Source: Komarekiella delphini-convector SJRDD-AB1 (lineage in GTDB: Bacteria; Cyanobacteriota; Cyanobacteriia; Cyanobacteriales; Nostocaceae). From it: 64,000 bases of DNA. A model generated the notes under the pieces. The model was not told where the DNA came from, did not search any database, and saw nothing but the letters and a program-made list of their open reading frames with translations. The number at the start of each line of letters is the position of its first letter. Within the stretch, counting starts at the first letter, position 1. The stretch is taken from assembly GCF_014831675.1 (NCBI RefSeq), contig NZ_VJXY01000014.1, forward strand, positions 106,870-170,869, in the 5' to 3' direction. Shown piece after piece: positions 1 through 9,876 of this stretch. The position numbers were made by a program, and so were the translations under genes.

Positions 1-1006
1 AGCGCTTCACTACTTGGGAGTACGTACCTCTCGCTGTTTGAGCATGATTGAAACAGGTTTATCCCTTTGGCGAGGCGATGAACCTTCACCTACTCGCTCA
101 TCTGTGATGGTAAGGATGAGTAGTTCTCATATTCGGTTTGGCACTTTTGAGCGACTGCACTATTTACAGCGTCCAGATTTAACTAAAAAGTTGCTAGACC
201 ATGTAATTGAGCAATATTACCCACACTTAAGCGCCCAACAAGATAAATATGTCTTGTTTTACGCCGAATTAGTTGAACGGTTTGCGAAACTAGCAGCACA
301 GTGGATGGCAGCTGGCTTTTGTCATGCAGTCCTAAATACTGACAATATGTCAATTACAGGAGAGAGCTTTGACTATGGGCCTTATGCATTTATTCCTACT
401 TATGACCCGTACTTTACAGCTGCATATTTTGACTACTATAGACGCTACTGCTACAGCCATCAACCAAGTATTTGCAAGTTAAATTTAGAAATGCTCCAAG
501 AACCTTTAAAGGCAATTATTGATAAAGGTGATTTGGAAGCTGGATTAGCAGGCTTTGATGAGCGTTATTATGCTGAATACGGTTTCTTGATGTTGAGAAA
601 GTTGGGTTTTGAGCAGTTGCCACATCCAGAAGCTAATGAGCTTGTAAATCTAACAGTTGAATTTTTGCAAGATAGCCAAGTTGGTTATCACCAATTTTTT
701 TATGAGATGGCTCGCACTTTTTCATCTAAATGGCGTGATGAACCCGGTTTTGTGCTGAATAATTCAGATATTGTGCCAGTACCGGGGGCATCAGCAATTT
801 TTGATAATTGGTGCATACTATACCATAAAATTTTGAATGGTTTTGATTGCGATCGCATTGATGTCATTGCTCAAACTCTGGCTCATCAAAATCCTAAAAC
901 AGTGTTACACAGACCTGTAATTGAATCTACTTGGGAAGCGATTGCTCAAGAAGATAATTGGCAACTTTTTTACGAGTTATTAAAGCAAATTCAGTCTAGA
1001 AGTTAG
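1..1006 (+). CDS. selO: SelO/YdiU-family protein AMPylase, 5'-truncated by the window edge
   Basis: This is the C-terminal part of a SelO (YdiU, UPF0061) pseudokinase, a family known to transfer AMP to Ser, Thr or Tyr of target proteins, often in redox stress. The frame is open to base 2, so the gene begins before the window; the first possible start inside (TTG at 14) is not the real start. Visible family motifs are the SHIRFGTFE block, the catalytic-loop segment [13 protein letters not shown] (usually HGV, here HAV) and the metal-binding DYGPYAF. The C-terminus contains the family-typical NP-x-VLHRP-like segment. It ends at 1006, and the next gene is convergent. Identification is confident; only about two thirds of the protein is present. 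Confidence 0.9.
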   Translation, partial: ALHYLGVRTSRCLSMIETGLSLWRGDEPSPTRSSVMVRMSSSHIRFGTFERLHYLQRPDLTKKLLDHVIEQYYPHLSAQQDKYVLFYAELVERFAKLAAQWMAAGFCHAVLNTDNMSITGESFDYGPYAFIPTYDPYFTAAYFDYYRRYCYSHQPSICKLNLEMLQEPLKAIIDKGDLEAGLAGFDERYYAEYGFLMLRKLGFEQLPHPEANELVNLTVEFLQDSQVGYHQFFYEMARTFSSKWRDEPGFVLNNSDIVPVPGASAIFDNWCILYHKILNGFDCDRIDVIAQTLAHQNPKTVLHRPVIESTWEAIAQEDNWQLFYELLKQIQSRS

Positions 1007-1076
1007 TCTTGATTTCATCTTGGGAACTGGGGATTATTCCGAATACGCAATACTAGATACCCAGTACCCATTTTTG

Positions 1077-2102
1077 CTAATAGCGAATTCGCGGATCTAC
1101 ATAAGCATTTAAGATATCTATCAAAATGCTTGCTGTTACTACGATCGCACCAAAAAATACCAGTACTCCCTGGACTGTGGGATAATCGCGATCGCTAATG
1201 GCTTGATATAGTCGATTGGCTAACCCAGGCCAAGAAAATGTCACCTCAGTCAAAATTGCCCCACCCAACAGAGAAGCAAAGGTTAATCCTAAGACTGTAA
1301 TCACTGGAATTAAGGCATTTTTTAAGGCGTGGGAGACTAAAATCTTATTTTCAGCTATGCCTCTAGCTCTAGCTGCTTCTACATAATCTGCTCGTAAGGT
1401 CTGTTTTAAATTAACTCGCACAATTCGCTCAAAAATCCCACTGAGCAAAATTCCTAGGGTAAGACTTGGAAGGGCAAGATGATGCAAAGATGTGAAAAAC
1501 TGACTCAAGTTACCACTTAAAAGACTATCAATTGTATACAACCCAGTGATAGGAGAAGGAGCCGGAAGATTTGGCGGAAAGCGGTTGGAATTGGGAAACC
1601 AACCTAGTTGTACTGAGAAAATCAACTGCAAAAGCATTCCCGCCCAAAACATTGGAAGTGCGTAGGTGATGATACCAAACAATCGCCCGCCCACATCAAA
1701 ATATGTCCCAGGACGAGAAGCTGAAAGAGTACCAATCAAAATTCCAACGATAAGTGCAACCGCCATACTAAACACGGCTAATTCCACCGTCGCCGGAAAA
1801 TATTGTCCAATTATGTCCCAGACATACTGTCCTCGACTCATTAAAGAGGTTCCTAAATCAAAGCGCAGGATGTTTCCTAAATAATTCAAGTACTGTAGCC
1901 ATAGTGGAAGGTCTAAACCCAATTGTTTTCGTAATTCCTCTTTAGCCGCTTCTGGCGCACGTCCACCGAGAATTGCATCTGCTGGATCTCCTGGTGTTGC
2001 TCTTAATAAGAGAAAGACAATAGTAATGATTGTCAACAGCTGAAGTGGCGCTAAGAGCAAACGGGAAACGATGTAATATTGTAAAGCTTTAGAGCGGGAC
2101 AT
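1077..2102 (-). CDS. ABC transporter permease, DppB/OppB family (peptide/nickel type)
   Basis: Inner-membrane permease subunit of a peptide-type ABC importer, 341 residues. It shows an N-terminal membrane segment followed by the family sequence RATPGDPADAILGG, about six hydrophobic segments, and the cytoplasmic EAA loop around EAARARGIAENKILVSHAL, which contacts the ATPase. The length is normal for DppB. It lies about 210 bp downstream of a substrate-binding lipoprotein gene on the same strand, so the two probably form one transport unit. The DppC-type permease and ATPases are not nearby. The spacer to the upstream gene contains short direct repeats of the type TTTGTCA. The substrate cannot be told from sequence. 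Confidence 0.9.
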   Translation of the reverse strand: MSRSKALQYYIVSRLLLAPLQLLTIITIVFLLLRATPGDPADAILGGRAPEAAKEELRKQLGLDLPLWLQYLNYLGNILRFDLGTSLMSRGQYVWDIIGQYFPATVELAVFSMAVALIVGILIGTLSASRPGTYFDVGGRLFGIITYALPMFWAGMLLQLIFSVQLGWFPNSNRFPPNLPAPSPITGLYTIDSLLSGNLSQFFTSLHHLALPSLTLGILLSGIFERIVRVNLKQTLRADYVEAARARGIAENKILVSHALKNALIPVITVLGLTFASLLGGAILTEVTFSWPGLANRLYQAISDRDYPTVQGVLVFFGAIVVTASILIDILNAYVDPRIRY

Positions 2103-2311
2103 ATTTTAGTTATTTGTCATTTGTTATCTGTCATTTGTCATTTGTCATGAATAAAACAAAGCAATACCTTTCGGTTGAGAAGGAAAGGGAAAAAGGGAAA
2201 GGCTGAAATTTATCTCTCACCTTTTAACTTTTTCCAAAGCACTAAGAAGATAAGAAATGCTTATCAGGAAAAGTATTGTAAAACAAAGGACAAATGACAA
2301 ATGACTGTTGA

Positions 2312-3964
2312 CTACTTTTTAATTGTCTTGTAAATCAGATTTTGGGTGGGGTCAAGTTGTGCGTTGCTAATGCCTTTTTGGGCAAATACATAATCTTTGT
2401 TTTGCCATAAAGGAACATAAGGAACGTCACTAGCTACCTGCGTTTGAATTTCTGTAAAAATTTTCTTACGTGCTTCAGGATTTTGCTCTTGGCGTTGCTG
2501 GTCAATTAACTTATTAACGATTTCGCTATAGTAAAACGAACCTTGAGTTTGACTGCCTCCATCTTCGCATCCTTTAGCAACCGACCCTTTTTGGCAAGAT
2601 AAAAATGGCTGTACATAATTATCTGGGTCTAAAAAGTCTGGATACCAATCAAGCAAAGCTGCTGGATATAAACCCCTGGTAATATCTTTGAAGAAAGTAG
2701 GGGCTTCTGCGGGGGTAACTTCAAATTGTAATATTCCATCCAGCTTTGTATCAGCAAGGGATTTAAGTATCTGTGCTGCCAAACTACGAGTAGGTGAACT
2801 AGAAGGATACCAAATTTGTACTCTTGCGGGATTTTCTTTAGAGAAGCCAGCAGTAGTTAATAATTGTTTGGCCCTATCCAAATTAGCATCACCATATTTA
2901 TCTTTAAATAGTGGCTGGGAAACGTTAAATGTAGTGGGAATCATGCTGTAAAGCGGATCAGCTTGACCATACAAAGCTCGCTGCATAATTAGTGGACGGT
3001 CAATCATTGAGGCGATCGCAGCTCGAACTTCTGGTTGATCTAATGGCTTTTGATTTCGGTTCAACACTAAATAACTTACTACACTACCCTGAGCCGTGAT
3101 CGCTTGCCAATCCCCTTTTTTACCACCTTCCTCTAAGCTGCGAATTTGATCCGGTTGTAGGGATAAATAAGCTACATCCACTGCACCTGTACGGAAAGCA
3201 TTAAATAAATTAACCGGACTAGTCTGGATTTGGACGTTAATGCCTTTGTTAGCTGGTTTTTCTCCCCAATACTTGTCAAACACATCAAATCGTAGTGAAT
3301 CAGTGCCATACTGGGCTAACTTGTAAGGCCCAGTTCCGACAAAAATATTTGGCTTAAATTTACCCGCGCCAATTTCATAAGCTTTGGGCGAAACTGCACA
3401 CACCCCAGAAAACGCCAACAGTGAGGGAAACGCAGCAAAAGGCTTTTTCAACTTAATTGTTAACTCAGACTCGCCTGTGGCTTTCACTGAGTCCACTGTA
3501 TCAGCGAGTAAGAAGGAAGGTTTACCCTTATTTTCAATAAACCGCTGGATACTAAACTCCATTGCTTTGGCGTTGAAGGGAGTCCCATCATGAAAAACGA
3601 CTTCCTTACGTAAGGGGATAGTATAAGTTAAACTATCCTGGCTTACTTTTGGTAGTGCTGTAGCCAACTGAGGCTTAATTTCCGTGCTTCCTGGTTCGTA
3701 AGTATAGAGGCGATCGCTCATATTAAATACTAAACCCAATGATGCCAACTCATAGGCATCCGCCGGATCGAGGGTTCTCGGCTTCGCTGTTGTACCTACA
3801 GTAATCCGACCATCACCTGTAGAGCTACTCACAGAACCAGACGGTGAGGTAGTTGTCTGTGGGCGAGGAGCACAACTTACAACTAACAATAAACACAGAC
3901 AGAACAAAGATAGGAATTGTCTAATCCGACCCCACTGTCTTACGGACAAGGAAAACCAGGTCAT
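2312..3964 (-). CDS. Peptide ABC transporter substrate-binding lipoprotein (SBP family 5)
   Basis: Periplasmic substrate-binding protein of family 5 (DppA/OppA-like). The ATG at 3964 is preferred to an upstream TTG at 3997 because it gives a compact lipoprotein signal: a basic start, a hydrophobic run, and the lipobox VVSC with the Cys at residue 31. The mature protein opens with a Ser/Thr-rich linker, then GRITVGTTAKPRTLDPADAYE, typical of the family start. Later segments such as VVFHDGTPFNAKAMEFSI and VGTGPYKL are family hallmarks. It is upstream of a DppB-type permease (1077-2102), probably co-transcribed. The ligand is unknown; peptides or nickel complexes are usual for the family. Confidence 0.9.
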   Translation of the reverse strand: MTWFSLSVRQWGRIRQFLSLFCLCLLLVVSCAPRPQTTTSPSGSVSSSTGDGRITVGTTAKPRTLDPADAYELASLGLVFNMSDRLYTYEPGSTEIKPQLATALPKVSQDSLTYTIPLRKEVVFHDGTPFNAKAMEFSIQRFIENKGKPSFLLADTVDSVKATGESELTIKLKKPFAAFPSLLAFSGVCAVSPKAYEIGAGKFKPNIFVGTGPYKLAQYGTDSLRFDVFDKYWGEKPANKGINVQIQTSPVNLFNAFRTGAVDVAYLSLQPDQIRSLEEGGKKGDWQAITAQGSVVSYLVLNRNQKPLDQPEVRAAIASMIDRPLIMQRALYGQADPLYSMIPTTFNVSQPLFKDKYGDANLDRAKQLLTTAGFSKENPARVQIWYPSSSPTRSLAAQILKSLADTKLDGILQFEVTPAEAPTFFKDITRGLYPAALLDWYPDFLDPDNYVQPFLSCQKGSVAKGCEDGGSQTQGSFYYSEIVNKLIDQQRQEQNPEARKKIFTEIQTQVASDVPYVPLWQNKDYVFAQKGISNAQLDPTQNLIYKTIKK

Positions 3965-4700
3965 ATCATCAAGATTTTTGAAATTAGCGGTCAGCAATTA
4001 TATTATGTTTTTGTCCATCATGCTAAATTTTTACAATTAATTTCAGCAATGCCTGGGGGTAAGCAGATACGTAGAAATAAATATAACTTGCCCCTTAGTG
4101 AGAGAGAAATTTTTCTACTTTGTTTATGAGCCTATGGAGTCAATACTTATAGGATAAGCATTCTTCACCTAGGAGTGTAGTCTGAGCATTAAGGAGAAAG
4201 GGAAAGGAGTGAATTTAGACTTTTTCCTTTTAAACGAGAAGTATTGTCTAGAGAGTTTAGATGTCTAAATCAAAGATTTGTCGTGCATATTAAACTTTAT
4301 AGTCAAGTTTATTACCACTAGCAGAGAGGACTATTTTGTTACAAAAAAACATTGACAAAAATACAGAGTTTTATATTTGTTGGGGAAGTAAACATTTTTA
4401 TTTATTAAAATCTCAAATATTAATTAAATTTATCGTAAATTCATAATTACTGGAGAGTAGCTTTGTTAAGCTTTGACCGTAACCCAAATAATGTACATTA
4501 AATCAGTGAACAGTAAACAGTAAACAGTAAACGGTGAACGGTGGACGGTAAACAGTTATCAGTCACAAGACAGCTTCCCCTAAAGATCGTCGGCTGCATT
4601 ACTTTACTTACAAATATCGTGTTTATACATCAGTAATTGAAGCGATCGCGATATATATTGTGAACAACAGATTGAAAGTCTAAATAGTGGGACTAAGACC
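3965..4700. other. 736-bp spacer with a tandem heptamer array
   Basis: No convincing gene is seen on either strand. The spacer is AT-rich and should hold the promoter of the SBP gene (leftward) and of the 108-residue gene (rightward). From 4504 to 4566 there is a run of nine 7-bp units of the type CAGTAAA/CGGTGAA, described separately. Confidence 0.5.
4504..4566. repeat. Tandem heptamer repeat (STRR-like), CAGTAAA type
   Basis: Nine consecutive 7-bp units read CAGTGAA, CAGTAAA (three times), CGGTGAA, CGGTGGA, CGGTAAA, CAGTTAT and CAGTCAC. Short tandemly repeated repetitive heptamers of this kind are known from heterocystous cyanobacteria. The edges degenerate gradually, as expected for slipped-strand expansion. 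Confidence 0.8.
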
Positions 4701-5027
4701 GTGAAATATTTCTTTCTATCTGAGGGATGGACAGTTGCCAGAGTATGGGCGTCTGACGGACTCTGGCAAATTACTGCATGGCGACGCCAACCAGATATTC
4801 AGCGAATGAATATTTGCTTAGTAGAACAAAACGAATTGTTATGGCTTTATCGAGTCGAAGAGGCTATCTTAACCGTTGAAGTGAAGCCAACAACACCAGT
4901 AATCGCCAGTAAGACCATTGGTCAAGTAGTACTTAAGCGCCTGATGAGTGCCGAACAGGTAATCGAACGCCTAGGTACGGCTGAGGCGAAGTGTCAGTTA
5001 CAAAATATTCACTCGGTGGTTCAGTGA
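4701..5027 (+). CDS. Conserved-looking small cyanobacterial protein, function unknown
   Basis: A 108-residue protein starting at GTG 4701. I do not recognise a named family. It has no signal peptide or membrane segment. The sequence alternates short beta-like stretches (VARVWASDGLWQITAWRR, ELLWLYRVEEAILTVEVKP) with a final helix-like segment (LMSAEQVIERLGTAEAKCQL). It looks like a small soluble alpha/beta protein. It lies 560 bp upstream of psbB on the same strand, separated by a repeat-rich spacer, so co-transcription is not implied. Coding use and the compact fold-like pattern support a real gene, but the call rests on composition rather than on homology. Confidence 0.6.
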   Translation: MKYFFLSEGWTVARVWASDGLWQITAWRRQPDIQRMNICLVEQNELLWLYRVEEAILTVEVKPTTPVIASKTIGQVVLKRLMSAEQVIERLGTAEAKCQLQNIHSVVQ

Positions 5028-5591
5028 GAAGGGGGTAGGGGAGACAAGGAAAGCAGGGGAAGCGGGAAGAGAAGTTGCCATAGCGCAGCGTTAGCGAGTC
5101 ATTGAGTGTCGGAGGGTTTCCCTCCAAGCAAACTCCTCCTGGGGGAGACGCTACGCGAACGGGTAAGCAGAAATACTGACTCTTGACAAATGACCGATGA
5201 CTCTTGACAAATGACTCCCAACTCCTCTCAATCATCCTCGTAAACATACGCAAATAAGATCTTGAACTGGGACGGGTAGCGAAATATCAGGAACATGCTA
5301 CGCGATCGCATCAATTTACACGCTTGCAAACAGTTCCATCAATAGTTACACTTTTTAAAACATTCTCATTTTTGCTTGGCGATGGCTACCCTACGGGGTA
5401 TAACTCCCGAAGCGAGTAAAGCGTTGCCAAACTACCCACACTGTCTAACATTATTAAGACTAAGTTGTGGTGAGACTCTGGTGGCAATAACAAAAAACAA
5501 GAGAGAGTTTTATGAGTGACGGCTTTCGTTACTTATAGCCTCAGTAAGAAAATTGCTTTGTAAACTAACTCATCGAGGAGGAGCGTAGTCG
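5028..5591. other. psbB upstream spacer with palindromic GC-rich fragments
   Basis: No gene is seen. The first half (about 5030-5170) carries fragments of common Nostoc repeats, such as TAGCGCAGCGTTAGCGAG and GACGCTACGCGAACG. The part from about 5400 to 5591 should hold the psbB promoter and leader. A strong Shine-Dalgarno sequence GAGGAGGAG ends about 8 bases before the psbB start codon. Confidence 0.5.
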
Positions 5592-7121
5592 ATGGGACTA
5601 CCCTGGTACCGAGTACATACAGTAGTTCTGAACGATCCGGGGCGACTGATTTCTGTACACTTGATGCACACAGCGTTGGTGGCAGGCTGGGCTGGTTCAA
5701 TGGCACTGTACGAACTGGCCGTTTTTGACCCCAGCGATCCTGTTCTCAACCCAATGTGGCGACAAGGAATGTTCGTGCTGCCCTTCATGGCACGTTTAGG
5801 CGTTACCCAATCATGGGGTGGTTGGAACGTTACTGGTGGCCCAGCAACCGACCCAGGTTTCTGGTCATTTGAAGGCGTCGCCGCAGCTCACATTGTTCTT
5901 TCAGGTCTATTATTCCTAGCTGCCGTATGGCACTGGGTTTACTGGGATTTGGAACTCTTTAGAGATCCCCGTACTGGTGAACCCGCTCTAGATTTGCCAA
6001 AGATGTTTGGCATTCACCTGTTCTTATCTGGTCTACTTTGCTTTGGTTTTGGTGCTTTTCACCTTACCGGACTATTTGGCCCGGGAATGTGGGTTTCTGA
6101 CCCCTACGGAGTCACTGGCAGCGTCCAAGCAGTAGCGCCAGAATGGGGCCCAGATGGATTTAACCCATACAACCCTGGTGGTGTTGTGGCTCACCACATT
6201 GCTGCTGGTGTTGTTGGTATTATTGCAGGCTTATTCCACCTCACAGTACGTCCTCCCGAACGGCTATACAAAGCTCTGCGGATGGGGAACATTGAAACTG
6301 TACTTTCTAGTAGTATTGCCGCAGTCTTCTTTGCTGCTTTTGTGGTGGCAGGAACCATGTGGTACGGCAACGCTACCACTCCCATTGAACTGTTTGGCCC
6401 TACCCGCTACCAGTGGGATCAGAGCTACTTCCGTCAGGAAATAGAGCGCCGCGTCCAAAACAGCGTTGCCCAAGGTGCAACTCTTTCCCAGGCTTGGTCG
6501 CAGATTCCTGAAAAACTGGCTTTCTTTGATTATGTCGGCAATAGTCCTGCCAAAGGTGGTCTATTCCGTACAGGTGCTATGGACAAGGGTGATGGTATTG
6601 CCCAGTCTTGGCAAGGACACGCAGTGTTCAAAGATTCGGAAGGACGGGAATTGACCGTGCGTCGTCTCCCCAACTTCTTTGAAACTTTCCCAGTAATCTT
6701 GACTGATGCGGATGGAGTTGTCCGCGCTGATATTCCTTTCCGTCGGGCAGAATCCAAGTACAGCTTTGAACAATCTGGTGTCACCGTCAGCTTTTATGGC
6801 GGTGATCTCAATGGTCAGACCTTTACTGAGCCTGCTGATGTGAAGAAATATGCCCGTAAGGCTCAAGGCGGTGAAATCTTTGAATTTGACCGGGAAACTT
6901 TGAACTCTGACGGTGTATTCCGCACCAGTCCAAGAGGTTGGTTTACCTTCGGACATGCCGTATTTGCTCTGTTATTCTTCTTTGGTCATCTCTGGCATGG
7001 CGCTCGAACAATCTACCGAGACGTATTTGCTGGTGTTGATGCGGATCTAGAAGAACAAGTTGAGTGGGGTTTGTTCCAGAAAGTGGGTGATAAGTCAACC
7101 CGCCGGAAGGAAGCTCTCTAA
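5592..7121 (+). CDS. psbB: Photosystem II CP47 reaction-centre protein
   Basis: CP47, the chlorophyll-binding inner antenna protein of photosystem II in the thylakoid membrane. The 509-residue length matches the family (508-510). The N-terminus [19 protein letters not shown] is diagnostic. Six transmembrane helices are visible, with conserved His residues that ligate chlorophyll (for example in [35 protein letters not shown] and [12 protein letters not shown]). The large lumenal loop between helices 5 and 6 spans about residues 260-445. The last helix contains [22 protein letters not shown] strong GAGGAGG ribosome site precedes the ATG. It is followed by a heptamer array and psbT, the usual cyanobacterial psbB-psbT order. 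Confidence 0.99.
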   Translation: MGLPWYRVHTVVLNDPGRLISVHLMHTALVAGWAGSMALYELAVFDPSDPVLNPMWRQGMFVLPFMARLGVTQSWGGWNVTGGPATDPGFWSFEGVAAAHIVLSGLLFLAAVWHWVYWDLELFRDPRTGEPALDLPKMFGIHLFLSGLLCFGFGAFHLTGLFGPGMWVSDPYGVTGSVQAVAPEWGPDGFNPYNPGGVVAHHIAAGVVGIIAGLFHLTVRPPERLYKALRMGNIETVLSSSIAAVFFAAFVVAGTMWYGNATTPIELFGPTRYQWDQSYFRQEIERRVQNSVAQGATLSQAWSQIPEKLAFFDYVGNSPAKGGLFRTGAMDKGDGIAQSWQGHAVFKDSEGRELTVRRLPNFFETFPVILTDADGVVRADIPFRRAESKYSFEQSGVTVSFYGGDLNGQTFTEPADVKKYARKAQGGEIFEFDRETLNSDGVFRTSPRGWFTFGHAVFALLFFFGHLWHGARTIYRDVFAGVDADLEEQVEWGLFQKVGDKSTRRKEAL

Positions 7122-7126
7122 TTATT

Positions 7127-7189
7127 GGGGACTGAGGACTGGGGACTGGAGACTGGGGACTGGGGACTGGTGAGTGGAGACTGGGGGAC
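7127..7189. repeat. Tandem heptamer repeat (STRR-like), GGGGACT type
   Basis: About nine 7-bp units of the form GGGGACT, GAGGACT or GGAGACT begin five bases after the psbB stop codon. The same family occurs after pdxJ (59384-59446). A slightly different set lies inside and after the sensor-kinase gene (about 14055-14167). Confidence 0.85.
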
Positions 7190-7330
7190 AGATGAAGAAA
7201 TATCTAATACCCAATCCTTAATAACCAATATCCAATCCCTAATACCCAATACCCAGTACTCAATACCTAATACCTAATCCCCTAGCTTGGTACAATATTA
7301 TTACTGGCTGGATAGGTAGGAACTTGTAAT

Positions 7331-7435
7331 ATGGAAAGCGTTGCGTACATTTTGATTTTGACCTTGGCAATAGGAGTTCTCTTTTTTGCGATCGCATTTC
7401 GCGAACCCCCCCGCTTTGAAAAGAAAGATAAATAA
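7331..7435 (+). CDS. psbT: Photosystem II reaction-centre protein T
   Basis: A 34-residue single-span membrane protein, read directly from the bases. It starts [18 protein letters not shown] and continues with [16 protein letters not shown], the standard PsbT sequence: one transmembrane helix followed by a short basic, charged stroma-side tail. PsbT sits at the photosystem II dimer interface and helps stabilise the acceptor side. It lies about 210 bp downstream of psbB and is followed by a strong hairpin terminator at 7470. The spacer from psbB contains heptamer repeats and many short direct repeats (AATACCCAAT-like), so it has been expanded by repeats. Confidence 0.97.
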   Translation: MESVAYILILTLAIGVLFFAIAFREPPRFEKKDK

Positions 7436-7469
7436 GTCTCTATTGCCGAATTTTTAAGCGAATCTATAA

Positions 7470-7512
7470 GTATCCGCTGCTACAACATTTAGTAGCAGCG
7501 GATACTTTTGTT
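7470..7512 (+). terminator. Rho-independent terminator after psbT
   Basis: A perfect 14-bp stem: GTATCCGCTGCTAC at 7470-7483 pairs with GTAGCAGCGGATAC at 7492-7505 across an 8-base loop. It is followed by TTTTGTTTTTG. It lies 35 bp after the psbT stop codon. Confidence 0.92.
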
Positions 7513-7731
7513 TTTGTTATTTTGTTTAGTTCCAACTACTAACCACTAACCAATGAGCAATCATTTGATATGTGATATAATTTTCTATCTGGGAGTTATT
7601 ATGTGTTAATACTAGCCTTTGTGCGCTAGGATGGAAAAAGATGTGAGTGTAGACTACCATAAAGACGCTTGCACAGTACATAGCGCTTGTTACATAACCT
7701 TTACGGAGACTAGAACCGGGAACAAATCAGC

Positions 7732-8904
7732 ATGGTCAATCAGAATTTAACCGCTACAGAAATTGGATTTACTCACGAAGATTTCGCTGCTCTACTTGAC
7801 AAATACGACTATCATTTTAGCCCTGGTGATATAGTGCCAGGAACAGTTTTCAGTATAGAGCCGCGCGGCGCTCTGATTGACATTGGTGCTAAAACAGCAG
7901 CATATATACCCATACAGGAAATGTCTATTAACCGGGTAGACAGCCCGGAAGAAGTCTTACAGTCGAACGAAACACGAGAATTTTTCATTCTCACCGATGA
8001 AAACGAAGATGGTCAATTAACCCTTTCCATTCGCCGTATAGAATACATGCGGGCTTGGGAACGCGTGCGGCAGTTGCAAGCAGAAGATGCGACTGTCCGT
8101 TCTGGTGTGTTTGCTACCAATCGCGGGGGAGCATTGGTCAGAATTGAGGGTTTACGTGGCTTTATCCCCGGTTCTCACATCAGCACTCGCAAACCTAAAG
8201 AAGAATTGGTAGGTGAAGAACTACCATTAAAATTCTTAGAAGTAGATGAAGAACGTAACCGCCTAGTTCTATCTCATCGTCGGGCGCTAGTTGAGCGGAA
8301 GATGAACCGCTTGGAAGTCGGCGAAGTAGTAATTGGTACGGTTCGTGGCATCAAACCATACGGTGCGTTTATCGATATTGGCGGTGTCAGTGGTCTACTG
8401 CACATCTCTGAGATTTCTCACGAACATATTGATACACCTCACAGCGTATTCAATGTTAATGATGAAGTGAAAGTGATGATCATTGACTTGGATGCAGAAA
8501 GAGGGCGAATTTCTCTTTCTACCAAGCAGTTAGAACCAGAACCCGGTGACATGATTAAAAACCGCGATTTGGTTTATGATAAAGCCGAAGAAATGGCTGC
8601 TAAGTATCGAGAACAGCTACTAGCTAAACAGCAAGGTATTACAGCTACAACTGCTGCGGCTGCGGAAGCTGATGCTATAGCTGAAGAAGATATTCCATCT
8701 GCAATGGAAGAAATTGAAGAAGATATTCCAGCTGCAACCGAAACTGAAGAAAATATTTCAACTGAAGAAAATATTTCAGCAGTAGCTAGTGAAGAAATTC
8801 CAGCCGCAACCGAAACTGAAGAAAATATTTCAGCAGTAGCTAGTGAAGAAGTTCCAGCCGCAACCGAAACTGAAGAAGAAATTCCGGTAGCTATTGAAGA
8901 GTAA
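7732..8904 (+). CDS. rpsA: 30S ribosomal protein S1 (cyanobacterial three-S1-domain form)
   Basis: S1 binds mRNA on the 30S subunit and aids initiation. Three S1 (OB-fold) domains are visible: residues about 31-101 (GDIVPGTVFSIEPRGALIDIG), about 118-184, and about 196-266 (GEVVIGTVRGIKPYGAFIDIGG, ending GRISLSTKQLEP). The middle domain is the more divergent one, as in cyanobacterial and plastid S1. The 390-residue length is longer than the three domains need. Residues about 300-390 form a low-complexity acidic tail with repeated motifs EENISAVASEE and IPAATETEE. The gene follows psbT after a strong terminator, so it has its own promoter in the 290-bp spacer. A terminator follows at 8953. Confidence 0.96.
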   Translation: MVNQNLTATEIGFTHEDFAALLDKYDYHFSPGDIVPGTVFSIEPRGALIDIGAKTAAYIPIQEMSINRVDSPEEVLQSNETREFFILTDENEDGQLTLSIRRIEYMRAWERVRQLQAEDATVRSGVFATNRGGALVRIEGLRGFIPGSHISTRKPKEELVGEELPLKFLEVDEERNRLVLSHRRALVERKMNRLEVGEVVIGTVRGIKPYGAFIDIGGVSGLLHISEISHEHIDTPHSVFNVNDEVKVMIIDLDAERGRISLSTKQLEPEPGDMIKNRDLVYDKAEEMAAKYREQLLAKQQGITATTAAAAEADAIAEEDIPSAMEEIEEDIPAATETEENISTEENISAVASEEIPAATETEENISAVASEEVPAATETEEEIPVAIEE

Positions 8905-8952
8905 TACATTTATAGTTTTACTTGTCTGTAATTAAAAGTATCAAAGCATAGT

Positions 8953-8980
8953 AAAAAGAGGGATTTACCCTCTTTTTTTA
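8953..8980 (+). terminator. Rho-independent terminator after rpsA
   Basis: A 10-bp perfect stem, AAAAAGAGGG (8953-8962) with CCCTCTTTTT (8968-8977), and a 5-base loop, ending in a T run. It lies about 48 bp after the rpsA stop. Confidence 0.92.
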
Positions 8981-9043
8981 TGATATAAAATTGCTAAAAG
9001 TTAAGAATAAAACCTTATAAATTAATCAGCGAGGTAGAATTTT

Positions 9044-9778
9044 TTGCTAACTATTAAATGTGGAAAGATCACGTTTCCAAATATCCAAGCAATTTTGTTT
9101 GACAAAAACGGTACTCTAGAAGATTCAGAAACGTATTTGCGATCGCTTGCACAAAAAGCAGCACGGTTAATAGATGCTCAAATTCCTGGAATCGGCGAAC
9201 CTTTATTAATGGCATTCGGTATTAATGGTAATAATCTAGATCCAGCGGGTTTAATCTCGGTAGCAAGTCGTCGTGAAACAGAAGTTGCAGCTGCGGCATA
9301 TATTGCTGAAACTGGTAGGGGATGGTTTGAGTCCTTAACAATAGCTCGTCAAGCTTTGGATGAAGCTGAAAAATACATTGGAAGAACTCCTTCACCTCTG
9401 TTTGTAGGTAGCTTGGAGGTGTTGAAATATCTACGAGAGAGAGGATTGAAACTTGGTATCCTCTCAGCAGCGACAACTCAGGAAGTGCGTAAGTTTGTTG
9501 CAGATCACCAGTTAAGCGATTACATCCAGCTGGAAATGGGAGTAGATGAGGGGCCGAGTAAACCAGATCCCATACTATTTTTACAAGCTTGTCAAGCTTT
9601 AGGAGTTGAGCCGGGCGCTACGCTGATGGTAGGAGACTCTGTTGGGGACATGCAAATGGCGCGTAATGCCAAAGCCGCAGGTTGTATTGGTATCACTTGG
9701 GTGGGTAAGTCAGAGAATGTCCAAGGTGCAGATGTGGTAATTAATCAACTTGAAGAAATCCAAATTTTAGCAGCTTAA
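9044..9778 (+). CDS. HAD-superfamily hydrolase with a changed motif I
   Basis: Haloacid-dehalogenase-like phosphatase of the phosphoglycolate-phosphatase type, 244 residues, cytoplasmic. The TTG start at 9044 is supported by GAGG nine bases upstream; no closer ATG fits. Motif I reads LFDKNGTLEDSE, with the nucleophile Asp20 kept but Asn22 where HAD phosphatases have the general-acid Asp. Motif II is the Ser in LGILSAATT, motif III the Lys in PSKPDP, and motif IV GDSVGDMQMA. A helical cap lies between about residues 25 and 120. The motif I change could reduce classical phosphatase activity or mark a subfamily. It sits alone after rpsA. The substrate is unknown. Confidence 0.85.
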   Translation: MLTIKCGKITFPNIQAILFDKNGTLEDSETYLRSLAQKAARLIDAQIPGIGEPLLMAFGINGNNLDPAGLISVASRRETEVAAAAYIAETGRGWFESLTIARQALDEAEKYIGRTPSPLFVGSLEVLKYLRERGLKLGILSAATTQEVRKFVADHQLSDYIQLEMGVDEGPSKPDPILFLQACQALGVEPGATLMVGDSVGDMQMARNAKAAGCIGITWVGKSENVQGADVVINQLEEIQILAA

Positions 9779-9876
9779 TTTAGTTTTAGCGATCGCCTCG
9801 ACCCCAAAATGGATATTATTTTCGCTATGTCGTTAAAACTGATGATGCAAATAGAAACATCGCCGTATCTTGTCTA

